Made by a program: the position numbers and the translations under genes. Source: Reyranella aquatilis (GTDB lineage: Bacteria; Pseudomonadota; Alphaproteobacteria; Reyranellales; Reyranellaceae). Taken from it: a stretch of DNA of 64,000 bases. Position 1 is the stretch's first letter, and the number at the start of each line of letters is the position of its first letter. The DNA lies in the NCBI RefSeq assembly GCF_020880995.1, contig NZ_JAJISD010000012.1, positions 124,001 through 188,000 on the forward strand, in the 5' to 3' direction. The notes under the pieces were generated by a model, which was not told the DNA's origin, ran no database searches, and saw only the letters and a list, made by a program, of their open reading frames with translations. Shown in pieces: positions 1 to 8,823 of this stretch.

Positions 1-35
1 ACCCCTATCAGCCAGAGCAGGATCGAGCGGCCCAT
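1..35 (-). CDS. 5' end of a small hydrophobic protein (partial, runs off window start)
   Basis: An ATG whose complement lies at 33-35 is preceded on the minus strand by a good GAGGAG ribosome-binding site seven bases away. The twelve visible codons (MGRSILLWLIGV) stay open to the window edge and are strongly hydrophobic, as in the very small single-pass membrane proteins common in alphaproteobacteria. Only the start is visible, so the length and identity are unknown. Confidence 0.5.
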   Translation of the reverse strand, partial: MGRSILLWLIG

Positions 36-284
36 TTGACGTCTCCTCGCGTTTCGCGGTGTCTGCGGAATTGCCAGGGCGAAACGGGCGTCGAGGTCGA
101 GGGTTGCCTTCCCCTGAGCCGGTAGCGGTCATCGCATTCATGGCGGCCCCGCCATGTTCGATACGAGTGCAGCGCGACGGCTGGTGAGGCGGGCTTGCGA
201 CAACGTGTCCGTGAGCCCGGGGGCATTTTCAGGTGAGGTTCAGGTTCGGCGGGTACCGGCAGGCGGCTCTAACAGGAGACTCCG
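36..284. other. Intergenic region between divergent genes
   Basis: About 250 bases separate the divergent starts at 35 (minus) and 285 (plus), so promoters for both should lie here. I see no convincing -35/-10 pair, no operator-like palindrome and no small gene with a ribosome-binding site, other than the AGGAG just before 285. Confidence 0.4.
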
Positions 285-3200
285 ATGCCCGTTCCGCAAA
301 CCAAGGTCTTTCTGGGCACCGCCCTGTCCCAAGGGCAGGCTCTGCGCTTCCTGCCCGATGCCACGGGCGATTTCGGCATTACGGTCTCGACGTCGCCGGG
401 CACGACCTGGCTCGGAACCATCGGCGACCTCGACGGCGACGGTCTGCCCGACTTCATCTTCGGTGCGCCGGGCGACAACGACAAGGCGGTCTATGCCGGT
501 CGCATCTTCGTGCATCTCGGAGCCGCCACTCCAGGCACGACGGCCATGATCGCCGACTCCACCACAACCATCATCATCGACGGGGTGAACGCGGGCGACC
601 GCGCCGGAGCGGCCGTCGGTTCCATCAGCGACCTCAACGGTGACGCACTGGGCGAAATCCTCGTCGGCGCGCCTGGCATGGAGAACGGGGCGGCGGTGGA
701 TGCCGGCGCGGCCTTCGTGGTCTGGGGTATGGCGGCACCCGGCGGGGTCGACCTCGGCGATCCGTTCACCGCCGGCGGAAACGGATTCGTCATGAAGGGT
801 GAGGCTGCCGGCGACGCGGCCGGAACTGCACTCACCTCGGTCACCGACCTGAACGGCGACGGAAGGGCCGAGTTCGTGGTCGGCTCGCCGGGCAACGACG
901 CCGGCGGCGCCAACGCCGGCGCGGCCTACGTGGTGTGGGGAAAGGCGACGGACACGATCGTCCGCCTGACCAACGTCGCGTCGGGAACGGGTGGCTACAA
1001 GATCGTTGGCGAAGCGGCCGGCGATGGGGCCGGCCGGACCGTCGGTACGGTGGGCGACCTCAATGGCGACGGGAAGGCCGAGATCCTCATCGGGGCGGCC
1101 GGCAGCGATGCGGGCGGCGTCGATTCGGGAGCGGCTTACGTCGTGTTCGGCAAGAACACGACGACGCCCGTCCTGCTGGGAAGCGTTGCCGCGGGCAGCG
1201 GCGGATTTCGCATCAAGGGCATGGCGGGCGACCATGCCGGGTCCGTCCTCACAGGGCTCGGTGACGTCAATGGGGACGGCAAGGCCGACATTCTGGTCGG
1301 TGCGCCCGGTTCCGACAGCGCCTACGTCGTGTTCGGCAAGAGCGGGACGGCAGAGGTCGACCTCGCCGACGTCGCCAACGGGGTCGGTGGCTTCAGGGTC
1401 CTGGCCGAATCAGGTGGCGATCTCGCCCGGCTTTCGGTCGCCGGTGGAGCCGATCTGAACCGCGACGGAATCAGCGACTTCGTCATCGGCACGCCGGACA
1501 ACGGCGAAGGAGGCTCCCAAGGCGGCGCGGCCTATGTCGTCTGGGGTGGGGGTGCCGGCACCGTGGACCTGGCCCTCGTGGCCCAGGGAATCGGCGGGGC
1601 CAAGGTGGTCGGCGATGCAGGCAGCCTGACGGGCGCGACCGTTGCCATCACGTCCGACGTCGACGGCGACGGTACGGCCGACTTGATGATCGGTGCTCCC
1701 GGCAGCAGCGAAAGCGCCTATCTGCTGTTCTCGGATTCGAACTGGCAGCCTGACTCCAACATCTACGGCACCAATGGCGACGACACGATCGATGTCGGCT
1801 ATGGCGGGCACTACGTCGTCGGCGAAGGCCCGGACACCATCCTCGGCCTTGATGGAAACGACACCATCAGCGGGGGCGGAGGGGACGATACGATCGAGGG
1901 TGACGGTGGAGACGACACGCTGTCCGGAAACGCGGGCAACGACTGGCTCGACGGTGGCGCTGGCACCGATCTCATGACCGGCGGGGAGGGCGACGACACA
2001 TACGTCGTCGACACGCCGCTCGACACGGTCGCCGAGCTGCTCGGCGGCGGCACCGATACCGTCCTGGCGGCCGGTGACTACACGCTGGGCGTGGAGGTCG
2101 AGAATCTGGTCCTGACGCAGGCGGGCGCCGGCACCGGCAACGAACTCGACAACCAGATCACGGGAAGCGACGGCGACGATGTCATCGATGGCGCCGGCGG
2201 CGCCGATCAGATGGCTGGCGGCTTGGGCAACGACACCTACGTGGTCGACGCCGCCGGTGACGTCGTCAGCGAACTGCCGGGCGAAGGGTACGATTCGGTC
2301 TTTGCGAGCGTCGACCATACGCTCACGGCCGACGTCGAGGCTCTCGTCCTGCAGGGCGATGCGCGCCACGGCACGGGCAATACGCAGGATAACGAACTCT
2401 TCGGCACCGTGGGCGACGACACGCTCGATGGCGCGGGCGGCGCCGACACGATGGCGGGAGACCTCGGAGACGACACATACATCGTCGACAATGCCGGTGA
2501 CGCAGTCGTCGAATCGGTCGGCGGGGGCGTCGATACGGTCATCGCCTCGGTCGACTTCACGCTCGACAGCGAAGTCGAGAACCTGACCCTCACGGGCCTG
2601 GCGAGAGGGGCGACCGGCAACGCCCTGAACAACGTGCTGACGGGTACGGCCGGCGACGACGTCCTGAACGGCGGGACGGGCGCTGACACGATGATCGGCG
2701 GTTCCGGCAACGACACTTACCATGTCGACAACCTGCTCGATTCCATCGTCGAGGCAGCCGGTGGCGGCTCGGACACGGTCGTCGCGTCGTTCGACTACAC
2801 GCTGTCTCCCGGCGAGATCGAGAACCTCGTCCTGACCGGCGGCGCGCATACCGGCACCGGCAACGCCGCCAGCAACACTCTCACCGGCGGGACGGGCAAC
2901 GACACGCTGGACGGCGGCGGCGGTGGCGACGTCCTGATCGGCGGCGGCGGTGACGACCGCTACATCATGCGCACCGCCGCCGACGTCGTGACGGAAGGGC
3001 TCGGCGGTGGCACCGACACGGAGGTCGCGACCTTCAGCGTCACGCTGGCCGATAACGTCGAGAACCTCGAGATCTCGGGCGATGGTTCCGTGGGCACCGG
3101 CAACGCCCTGGCCAACGTGCTGATCGGCGGCGCGGGCGTCCAGACATTGCGGGGCGGCGCCGGGGACGACACCTACTACCTGGACGACACGGGCGACATC

Positions 3201-5681
3201 GTCGTCGAAGACGCAGGCGGCGGGATCGACACGGTCGTCAGCAGCGTGAACCTGAGTGGTGTACCGGCAAACGTGGAGAACATCCGCCTGACCGGCTCGG
3301 CGCACGTCGCGATCGGTAACGACAGCGGCAATCGCCTGTCGGGTGGAAGCGGCAACGACGAGCTCGATGGCGCCGGTGGCGACGATCTCGAACTTGGCGG
3401 CGACGGCGACGACATTCTGATCTCAAGGGCGGGTCGCGACACGCTGTCGGGCGGTGCGGGAAATGACGTCTACAAGGTGGCCGGCGGAGCGGTCGAGATC
3501 GAGGACTTCCTGGGCCATGACAAGCTCGACGCCAGCGACGCGACGGGCAACAGCTACATCGACCTGAGCGGCGCGAGCGATAGCGTCGTCCAGGGAGAGA
3601 TCTGCCACTTCAAGGGGGGCGGTTCGAGCGCTGCGCCGCTCGACGTGCAGTTCCTGCAGGATCTTTCCGGCTCGTTCGGCGACGACATCGCCACGGTGCG
3701 CGGGGTGGTGCCGCAGATCGTCTCGGCACTGCAGGCCGTGCAGGTGGACAGCCGCTTCGGCGTGACGTCTTTCGTCGACAAGCCTGTGTCGCCGTTCGGC
3801 GCAACCGGCGAGTGGGTCTACAATCTCGAACTGGGGCTGACGGCAAATGCTGTCGCGCTCAGTTCGACGTACAACGCTCTCGCGATCCGCTACGGTGCCG
3901 ACGAGCCCGAGTCCCAGATCGAGTGCCTGATGCAGGTGGCACTGCACGCGTCCGAAACGGGCTTCAGGGTGGATTCCGCCCGCTTCGTGGTCCTGTTCAC
4001 CGATGCGCCCTATCATCAGGGCGGCGATGGGGCGGCGGGCGGCATCACCACGCCCAACAACGGCGACAACCAGACGCCCGGCAACGGTGCGCTCGAGGAC
4101 TATCCCCTGGTGCCGCAGGTCCGTGCGGCGATCGAGGCGGCCAACATCATCCCGATCTTCGCCATCGCGAACGGCTACGAGTCGGTCTACCAGGGTCTCG
4201 TCGGCGCCCTGGGCCGCGGCGCGGTCGTGTCGCTCACCAGCAACAGCAGCAACATCGTTTCGGCGATCACCACCGGAATGACGGCGGTCACCACGACCCA
4301 CATCGAGGACGCCACGGGCGGCATCGGCAACGACACCCTGAAGGCCAACGACGCCGACAACCTCCTGTCGGGTGGAGCCGGCAAAGACGCGCTGTACGGC
4401 GCGTTGGGCAACGACACGCTCGATGGCGGCGCCAGCAGCGACACGCTCTTCGGCGGCGCCGGCGACGACACGTATTTCGTGAACTCGACCGGCGACAAGG
4501 TGTACGAGACGGTCAGCAACGCGCCCGATGCCGCCGACGCAGGCGGCGTCGACCAGGTCTACAGCAGCATCTCTTACGATCTGAACGGCTCTGCGGGACT
4601 GCGCTTCGTCGAGAAGCTGAGCCTGACGGGAGTGGCCGGCCTTGCGGGCTACGGCAACGATCTCGACAACGTTCTGGTCGGCAATGCTGGAAAGAACCTG
4701 CTGGACGGCAGGGCCGGCGCAGACACCATGATCGGGGGTGCCGGCAACGACACCTACTACGTGGACAATGCCGCGGACCAGGTCGTGGAGGCGGACGGAC
4801 AGGGCAGCGACACGGTCTGGAGCACGGTGGACTACAGCCTCGCCGATGGCCAGTCGGTCGAGACGTTGCGGGTCAGCGGGAGTGCCGGCCTGACGCTTCA
4901 CGCCAACGACCTCGGTGTCTCGCTGTTCGGTGCAGTCGGCATCGATACGCTTGTGGGCGGGACCGGTGCGGACAGGCTCGACGGAGGGTCGGGTGCCGAC
5001 GTGCTGCAGGGCGGTGCGGGCGGCGACACCTATTACGTCGACGATGCCGGGGATCAGGTATTCGAGACGACGACGATCGACCCGCTATCCGCGACAGATG
5101 CCGGGGGAGTCGATCGGGTCTATAGCTCGGTGAGCTTCGACCTCGGAGCGGGCAACGGCGTGAAGTTCGTCGAGAAACTCACGCTGACCGGCGCCGACGC
5201 CATCGACGGCACCGGCAACGCCCTGAGCAACACGCTGGTCGGCAACGATGCCGCCAACATGCTGATCGGTGGCGCAGGGAGGGACGTGATCAGCGGCGGT
5301 GCGGGTGACGATCGGCTGATCGGTGGCGCCGGCGCGGATGCACTCACCGGCGGCGCCGGGAGCGACACGTTCGTCTTTGCCACCCTGGCCGACAAAGGCG
5401 ACAGGATCGCGGATTTCCTGGTCGGAACCGACCTGCTCGAGTTCTCGGCCGCCGGCTTCGGGGGAGGGCTGCTGGCGGGCGATGCGGCGACGGTGGTGAA
5501 CGCTCAGAGCTCCGCCGCCGCGATGGGTGGCGCTGCCGGTTATTTCATCTTCGACGATGCCGGCCCGGGGCTCGGCACGCTCTACTGGGACGCGACCGGT
5601 GGCAGCGGGGTGGATGCCGTGGCGGTCGCCACCCTGACCGGTGTGGTCGGACTCAATCCGGCCGACTTCCACATCGTCTAG
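285..5681 (+). CDS. Giant RTX protein with FG-GAP beta-propeller and integrin beta I-like (VWA) domain
   Basis: This 1798-aa protein starts at an ATG behind AGGAGA and has no signal peptide. Residues about 40-480 carry seven FG-GAP repeats, each with a DxDxDGxxD-type calcium loop followed by a GAP-like motif, enough for a seven-bladed integrin-alpha-type propeller. Residues about 495-1110 and 1335-1690 are RTX nonapeptides (GGxGxDxL) mixed with roughly 90-aa modules opening with NDTYVVD-like motifs, six before and three after. Between them, about 1118-1330, lies a VWA domain that reads like an integrin beta I-like domain: MIDAS D1126-L-S1128-G-S1130, then D1133-D1134, FVDKPVSP with D1165, DEPE at 1206-1209 and TDA with D1240. 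The end resembles type I secretion substrates. I infer a calcium-dependent, secreted or surface-held adhesin; ligand unknown. No secretion genes are adjacent. Confidence 0.9.
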   Translation: MPVPQTKVFLGTALSQGQALRFLPDATGDFGITVSTSPGTTWLGTIGDLDGDGLPDFIFGAPGDNDKAVYAGRIFVHLGAATPGTTAMIADSTTTIIIDGVNAGDRAGAAVGSISDLNGDALGEILVGAPGMENGAAVDAGAAFVVWGMAAPGGVDLGDPFTAGGNGFVMKGEAAGDAAGTALTSVTDLNGDGRAEFVVGSPGNDAGGANAGAAYVVWGKATDTIVRLTNVASGTGGYKIVGEAAGDGAGRTVGTVGDLNGDGKAEILIGAAGSDAGGVDSGAAYVVFGKNTTTPVLLGSVAAGSGGFRIKGMAGDHAGSVLTGLGDVNGDGKADILVGAPGSDSAYVVFGKSGTAEVDLADVANGVGGFRVLAESGGDLARLSVAGGADLNRDGISDFVIGTPDNGEGGSQGGAAYVVWGGGAGTVDLALVAQGIGGAKVVGDAGSLTGATVAITSDVDGDGTADLMIGAPGSSESAYLLFSDSNWQPDSNIYGTNGDDTIDVGYGGHYVVGEGPDTILGLDGNDTISGGGGDDTIEGDGGDDTLSGNAGNDWLDGGAGTDLMTGGEGDDTYVVDTPLDTVAELLGGGTDTVLAAGDYTLGVEVENLVLTQAGAGTGNELDNQITGSDGDDVIDGAGGADQMAGGLGNDTYVVDAAGDVVSELPGEGYDSVFASVDHTLTADVEALVLQGDARHGTGNTQDNELFGTVGDDTLDGAGGADTMAGDLGDDTYIVDNAGDAVVESVGGGVDTVIASVDFTLDSEVENLTLTGLARGATGNALNNVLTGTAGDDVLNGGTGADTMIGGSGNDTYHVDNLLDSIVEAAGGGSDTVVASFDYTLSPGEIENLVLTGGAHTGTGNAASNTLTGGTGNDTLDGGGGGDVLIGGGGDDRYIMRTAADVVTEGLGGGTDTEVATFSVTLADNVENLEISGDGSVGTGNALANVLIGGAGVQTLRGGAGDDTYYLDDTGDIVVEDAGGGIDTVVSSVNLSGVPANVENIRLTGSAHVAIGNDSGNRLSGGSGNDELDGAGGDDLELGGDGDDILISRAGRDTLSGGAGNDVYKVAGGAVEIEDFLGHDKLDASDATGNSYIDLSGASDSVVQGEICHFKGGGSSAAPLDVQFLQDLSGSFGDDIATVRGVVPQIVSALQAVQVDSRFGVTSFVDKPVSPFGATGEWVYNLELGLTANAVALSSTYNALAIRYGADEPESQIECLMQVALHASETGFRVDSARFVVLFTDAPYHQGGDGAAGGITTPNNGDNQTPGNGALEDYPLVPQVRAAIEAANIIPIFAIANGYESVYQGLVGALGRGAVVSLTSNSSNIVSAITTGMTAVTTTHIEDATGGIGNDTLKANDADNLLSGGAGKDALYGALGNDTLDGGASSDTLFGGAGDDTYFVNSTGDKVYETVSNAPDAADAGGVDQVYSSISYDLNGSAGLRFVEKLSLTGVAGLAGYGNDLDNVLVGNAGKNLLDGRAGADTMIGGAGNDTYYVDNAADQVVEADGQGSDTVWSTVDYSLADGQSVETLRVSGSAGLTLHANDLGVSLFGAVGIDTLVGGTGADRLDGGSGADVLQGGAGGDTYYVDDAGDQVFETTTIDPLSATDAGGVDRVYSSVSFDLGAGNGVKFVEKLTLTGADAIDGTGNALSNTLVGNDAANMLIGGAGRDVISGGAGDDRLIGGAGADALTGGAGSDTFVFATLADKGDRIADFLVGTDLLEFSAAGFGGGLLAGDAATVVNAQSSAAAMGGAAGYFIFDDAGPGLGTLYWDATGGSGVDAVAVATLTGVVGLNPADFHIV

Positions 5682-5685
5682 CCGG

Positions 5686-7023
5686 TCACCCGGGCACCGC
5701 GGGCAGTTCGACACGGGCTCTGGTGCCGCCGAGGGGAGAGGTCTCGATCCAGACCCGACCGCCGTAGTGCGTCACGAGCTCGCGTGTCACCGCGAGCCCC
5801 AGGCCGAAGCCGGCTGTAGATTCGTCCAGCCGCGCTCCGAGCGTGAAGACGGTCTCGCGGTCCTTCTCGGGAATGCCCGGGCCGTCATCCTCGATGGACA
5901 GGATGACCAGTCCGCCGGACAGTCCGGCGGACAGCCGGACCGTCGAGCGCGCCCACTTGGCGGCATTGTCGGCCAGGTTGCCGATGATCTCGCTGAAGTC
6001 CTGTGGATCGCAGGCAACCGTAAGGTCCTCCGGCGCATCGAGCTGGATTTCAATGCCGCGCCGCCGATTGAGCTGAGCGAGCGCGGAGACGATGCCGGCC
6101 ATGGTCTCTTTCACGGCGCAGGCCAGGCCCAACGTGCCGCGGGCGGCGGCGCGCGCGCGGGCCATCTCGTAGTCGATCTGGCGCTGCATCTTCAGGCATT
6201 GGGCCTCGACGATCGCCGCGGAGTCCGACTGCCCGGTCGCCTTCAGTTGCTGGGCCTCGTCGAGGAGGACGGCGAGCGAGGTCTTCAGGGAGTGGGCCAG
6301 GGTCCCCGCCTGAGTCCTCGCACGGCGCAGCATCTCGCTGTTGCTGCCGATCATCGCGTTGAGGTCCTGAACCAGGGGAGCGACCTCGTGGGGCAGGTCG
6401 TCGGGCAGGCGTTCGACCCGCCCGCCCCTGACCTCGGTCAGGGCCCGCCGCAGCCGGCCGAGAGGCCTGAGGCCCAGCGTCACCTGGAGCGCGGCCGCCC
6501 CGCTCAGGCCGATCGCGATCACGGCGAGAGAGGCCGCCAGGGCCAGGTCGAAGTGCGAGAGTTCCGCATCGATCGTGCGTTGCGCCACGCCGATGGACAG
6601 TCGCAGGGGAGGATCGCCTTCGCCCGCGGGCACGAGCTGCTGGTAGAGGCGAAGCGGTCCCAGATTGGTGATCACTCTGCGCGGGTGGTCCAGTTCGGCG
6701 GCGTCGAACGGCAGGGATTCACGTTCGAGGGAGGGTGAGCGCAGCACCTGGCCTCCGGCTCCCTCGATCTGCCAGTACAGTCCGGAACCCGGTACGGCGA
6801 AGCGGGGGTCGCTGAGCGATCGCGGGATGGCGAGGGTGCCGTCGGAGCGGCGTTCCAGAAGGCTGCGCAGCTCTTCGGCGTGGTCCGTGAGGTCGTGGTC
6901 GAACTGGCGGACCACCAGCTCGTCGAACAGGCGCGACAGGACAAAGCCGCTCATCAGCAGGCCGATCGAGATCCACAGGACGGCACCGACGATCAGGCGG
7001 GCGCGAAAGCTATTCCGCAGCAT
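5686..7023 (-). CDS. Sensor histidine kinase, PhoQ-like
   Basis: A 445-aa inner-membrane kinase. Membrane segments lie near residues 10-32 and 158-184, bracketing a periplasmic sensor of about 125 residues; a HAMP-like linker follows. The phosphoacceptor motif AHSLKT (H244) resembles the PhoQ H-box, and the C-terminal ATPase has an N-box (NLADNAAKW) and the DDGPGIP and GFGLGL glycine boxes. The start at 7023 was chosen over an upstream one because it overlaps the response regulator gene by only 14 bases and begins directly before the first membrane segment. It is presumably co-transcribed after its regulator. The signal it senses cannot be told. The stop lies four bases from the convergent RTX gene. 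Confidence 0.9.
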   Translation of the reverse strand: MLRNSFRARLIVGAVLWISIGLLMSGFVLSRLFDELVVRQFDHDLTDHAEELRSLLERRSDGTLAIPRSLSDPRFAVPGSGLYWQIEGAGGQVLRSPSLERESLPFDAAELDHPRRVITNLGPLRLYQQLVPAGEGDPPLRLSIGVAQRTIDAELSHFDLALAASLAVIAIGLSGAAALQVTLGLRPLGRLRRALTEVRGGRVERLPDDLPHEVAPLVQDLNAMIGSNSEMLRRARTQAGTLAHSLKTSLAVLLDEAQQLKATGQSDSAAIVEAQCLKMQRQIDYEMARARAAARGTLGLACAVKETMAGIVSALAQLNRRRGIEIQLDAPEDLTVACDPQDFSEIIGNLADNAAKWARSTVRLSAGLSGGLVILSIEDDGPGIPEKDRETVFTLGARLDESTAGFGLGLAVTRELVTHYGGRVWIETSPLGGTRARVELPAVPG

Positions 7024-7672
7024 CGCCTTCGTCTCCGAGGCGATAGCCCAGTCCCCTGACCGTTCGGATCGAACCGTGTCCCAGCTTCCGGCGCAGCCGG
7101 GCGACGTAGACCTCCACGGTGTTGGACTGGCGGGGAGCGTCGAACGAATACACATGGTCGACCAGTTCGCCCTGGGAAACGATACGCGTCGGCCGGTGCA
7201 TGAGATAGCTCAGGATCTTGAGTTCCTGTGCGGTGAGATCGATCGGGCGGCCCGCGCATGTCACGCGGCCGGTGATGGTGTCGAGGTCGATGTCCCGGTG
7301 ATGGAGCACCGGATTCGCAGCTCCGGCCGACCGCCGGGCGAGCGCACGCAGCCGGGCAACGACCTCCTCGATGTGGAAGGGCTTCTCGAGATAGTCGTCG
7401 GCGCCGGCGTTCAGGCCGGAGACGCGCTCCGCCCAGCCGCTGCGGGCCGTCAGCAGGAGTACCGGGAAATTCCGGCCCGCGGCGCGCCAGCGCTTCAGCA
7501 CCTCGATGCCTGTCAGGCTTGGCAGGCCGATATCGAGCACCGCCGCGTCGAAGTCCTGCGTCTCGCCCATCTGCCATCCGGCCTCGCCGTCGGCTGCCGA
7601 ATCGACGGCAAACCCGGCCTTCGTCAGACCCTTGTGCAGTCGACTTGAGAGATCGGCATCGTCCTCGATCAA
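7010..7672 (-). CDS. OmpR/PhoP-family response regulator
   Basis: A receiver domain (phosphoacceptor D47 in VLDIGLPS, conserved K97 in EKPF) is followed by a C-terminal winged-helix DNA-binding domain ending GLGYRL, typical of OmpR/PhoB regulators. It forms a two-component system with the kinase whose gene overlaps its 3' end. The start is odd: the family's usual first residues (R-I-L-L-I-E-D-D) are encoded, but no in-frame ATG or GTG exists back to the stop at 7751-7753; the only usable codons are this TTG, the preceding CTG, or ATC codons. A GGAGAG motif sits six bases before an ATC at 7682-7684. The true protein may therefore be four or five residues longer. Confidence 0.85.
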   Translation of the reverse strand: MIEDDADLSSRLHKGLTKAGFAVDSAADGEAGWQMGETQDFDAAVLDIGLPSLTGIEVLKRWRAAGRNFPVLLLTARSGWAERVSGLNAGADDYLEKPFHIEEVVARLRALARRSAGAANPVLHHRDIDLDTITGRVTCAGRPIDLTAQELKILSYLMHRPTRIVSQGELVDHVYSFDAPRQSNTVEVYVARLRRKLGHGSIRTVRGLGYRLGDEGDAAE

Positions 7673-7860
7673 CAGGATGCGGATTGTCTGCTCTCCATCG
7701 GCGCCGACAGGACCTTGTGCCCTCTTCCGCGGCGGGGCTCTGCGGAGTCCTTATACCCGTGAACTCGCGGTGGCGCGCAAATTGTCTGGAGCGCGGAGAA
7801 CCGGGGTCGCAACTTTGCAGTCGCTGTTACGTTCCTGCTGCGCTGACTGGAGTACGGTTC

Positions 7861-8229
7861 TTGGCGCTTCTCGACGGCCGCACGATCCTTATCGTCGAAA
7901 ACGATCCGGCCATCGGGCTGGACCTCAGGGCGAGTCTGCTTTCGGCCGGCGCCCTTCCCGTCGGTCCGGCCAACAGCGTCCAGGCTGCCTTCAAGCTGAT
8001 CGCCGATCACGCGATCGACGGGGCCATCCTCGACATTCGCCTGCACAAGGACGAGCTGGTGTTTCCCGTCGCCGACACGCTGCAGGCGCTTCGGGTGCCC
8101 TACGTGTTCGCCAGCGGCAGGTCGACCGCCCTGATGCCGCTTCGGCACGGTGACCGCCCCTCCTTCGACAAGCCGTTCCGTACGGAGGAGATCGTGAAGG
8201 TGCTGGCGGGCCTGATCGCTTCGGCATAG
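7861..8229 (+). CDS. Single-domain response regulator (receiver only)
   Basis: A 122-aa protein consisting only of a receiver domain: acidic pocket E13-N-D15, phosphoacceptor D58 in ILDIRL, S/T switch region near VFASG, and K104 in DKPF. There is no output domain, so it probably acts by phosphotransfer or protein contact, as CheY/DivK-like proteins do. The start is a TTG at 7861 preceded by GGAG with eight-base spacing; longer in-frame extensions upstream run into the opposite-strand regulator gene and are rejected. It is transcribed divergently from the PhoP/PhoQ-like pair and may take part in the same pathway, which is inference. Confidence 0.8.
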   Translation: MALLDGRTILIVENDPAIGLDLRASLLSAGALPVGPANSVQAAFKLIADHAIDGAILDIRLHKDELVFPVADTLQALRVPYVFASGRSTALMPLRHGDRPSFDKPFRTEEIVKVLAGLIASA

Positions 8230-8306
8230 CCCGATCGCCCGGTTGCAACGGCGCTCTCTCCCGTGCGTTGGCGCGCGGTATCCCCGAACGTGAAAGGAGC
8301 GCAGCG

Positions 8307-8801
8307 ATGCCGACGCCGAAGGAAATCGAAGAGAAGTTCTGGTCCGCCCTGAAGTCGGACATGACGATGATGCTGGGCCTCGACGGCGTCGAGGACGGAC
8401 ATGCCCGGCCAATGACCGCGCAGCTCGACGGCGAGCGCGGGCCGATCTGGTTCTTCACCAGCCGCGACAACGCGATCGTCGAGAAGCTCGGGGCCGGCAA
8501 AGGCAATCGCGCGATCGCCACCTTCACCTCGAAGGGCCACGATCTCTTCGCCACCGTGCACGGCGGTCTCACGCTGGATAACAATCCCGCCACGATCGAC
8601 CGGCTGTGGAACCGCTACGTCGCGGCCTGGTTCGAGGGCGGCAAGAGCGATCCCAAGCTCGCCCTGCTGCGGCTCGATGCCGAACGCGCCGAGATCTGGC
8701 TCGATGCGTCGAGCGTGCTGGCCGGCATCAAGATGCTGCTCGGAGTCGATCCGAAGTCCGACTACAAGGACAAGGTCGCGGAAGTGAGCCTGCGAGGCTG
8801 A
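8307..8801 (+). CDS. Pyridoxamine 5'-phosphate oxidase-fold general stress protein
   Basis: A 164-aa cytoplasmic protein of the split-barrel flavin-binding family related to general stress protein 26. The sequence shows the family pattern of an N-terminal helix (KEIEEKFW), the pair RPMTAQ then PIWFFTSRD, and a C-terminal WLD...YKDKVAEVSL ending. Members bind FMN or related flavins and are linked to stress; a defined substrate is rarely known. Start chosen at 8307 behind AAAGGAG; the longer frame from 8268 lacks a site. It stands alone, convergent to the efflux pump operon. Confidence 0.8.
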   Translation: MPTPKEIEEKFWSALKSDMTMMLGLDGVEDGHARPMTAQLDGERGPIWFFTSRDNAIVEKLGAGKGNRAIATFTSKGHDLFATVHGGLTLDNNPATIDRLWNRYVAAWFEGGKSDPKLALLRLDAERAEIWLDASSVLAGIKMLLGVDPKSDYKDKVAEVSLRG

Positions 8802-8823
8802 GCCTCGGCCGCCCGTCGCCGGA

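Noticed and set aside
1410..3305. 631-codon minus-strand frame inside the RTX gene
   Set aside because: The repeat-rich, GC-biased coding sequence leaves the antisense strand open; the frame has no ribosome-binding site and repeats with the period of the RTX modules.
1770..5350. Tandem repeats that might be taken for a CRISPR or DNA satellite
   Set aside because: The periodicity is that of protein-level RTX nonapeptides and 90-aa modules with varied codons; there are no identical direct repeats with unique spacers.
7519..7860. N-terminal extension of the single-domain response regulator
   Set aside because: It lies antisense over the PhoP-like gene and does not look like protein; the TTG at 7861 has GGAG at ideal spacing and starts right at the receiver domain.
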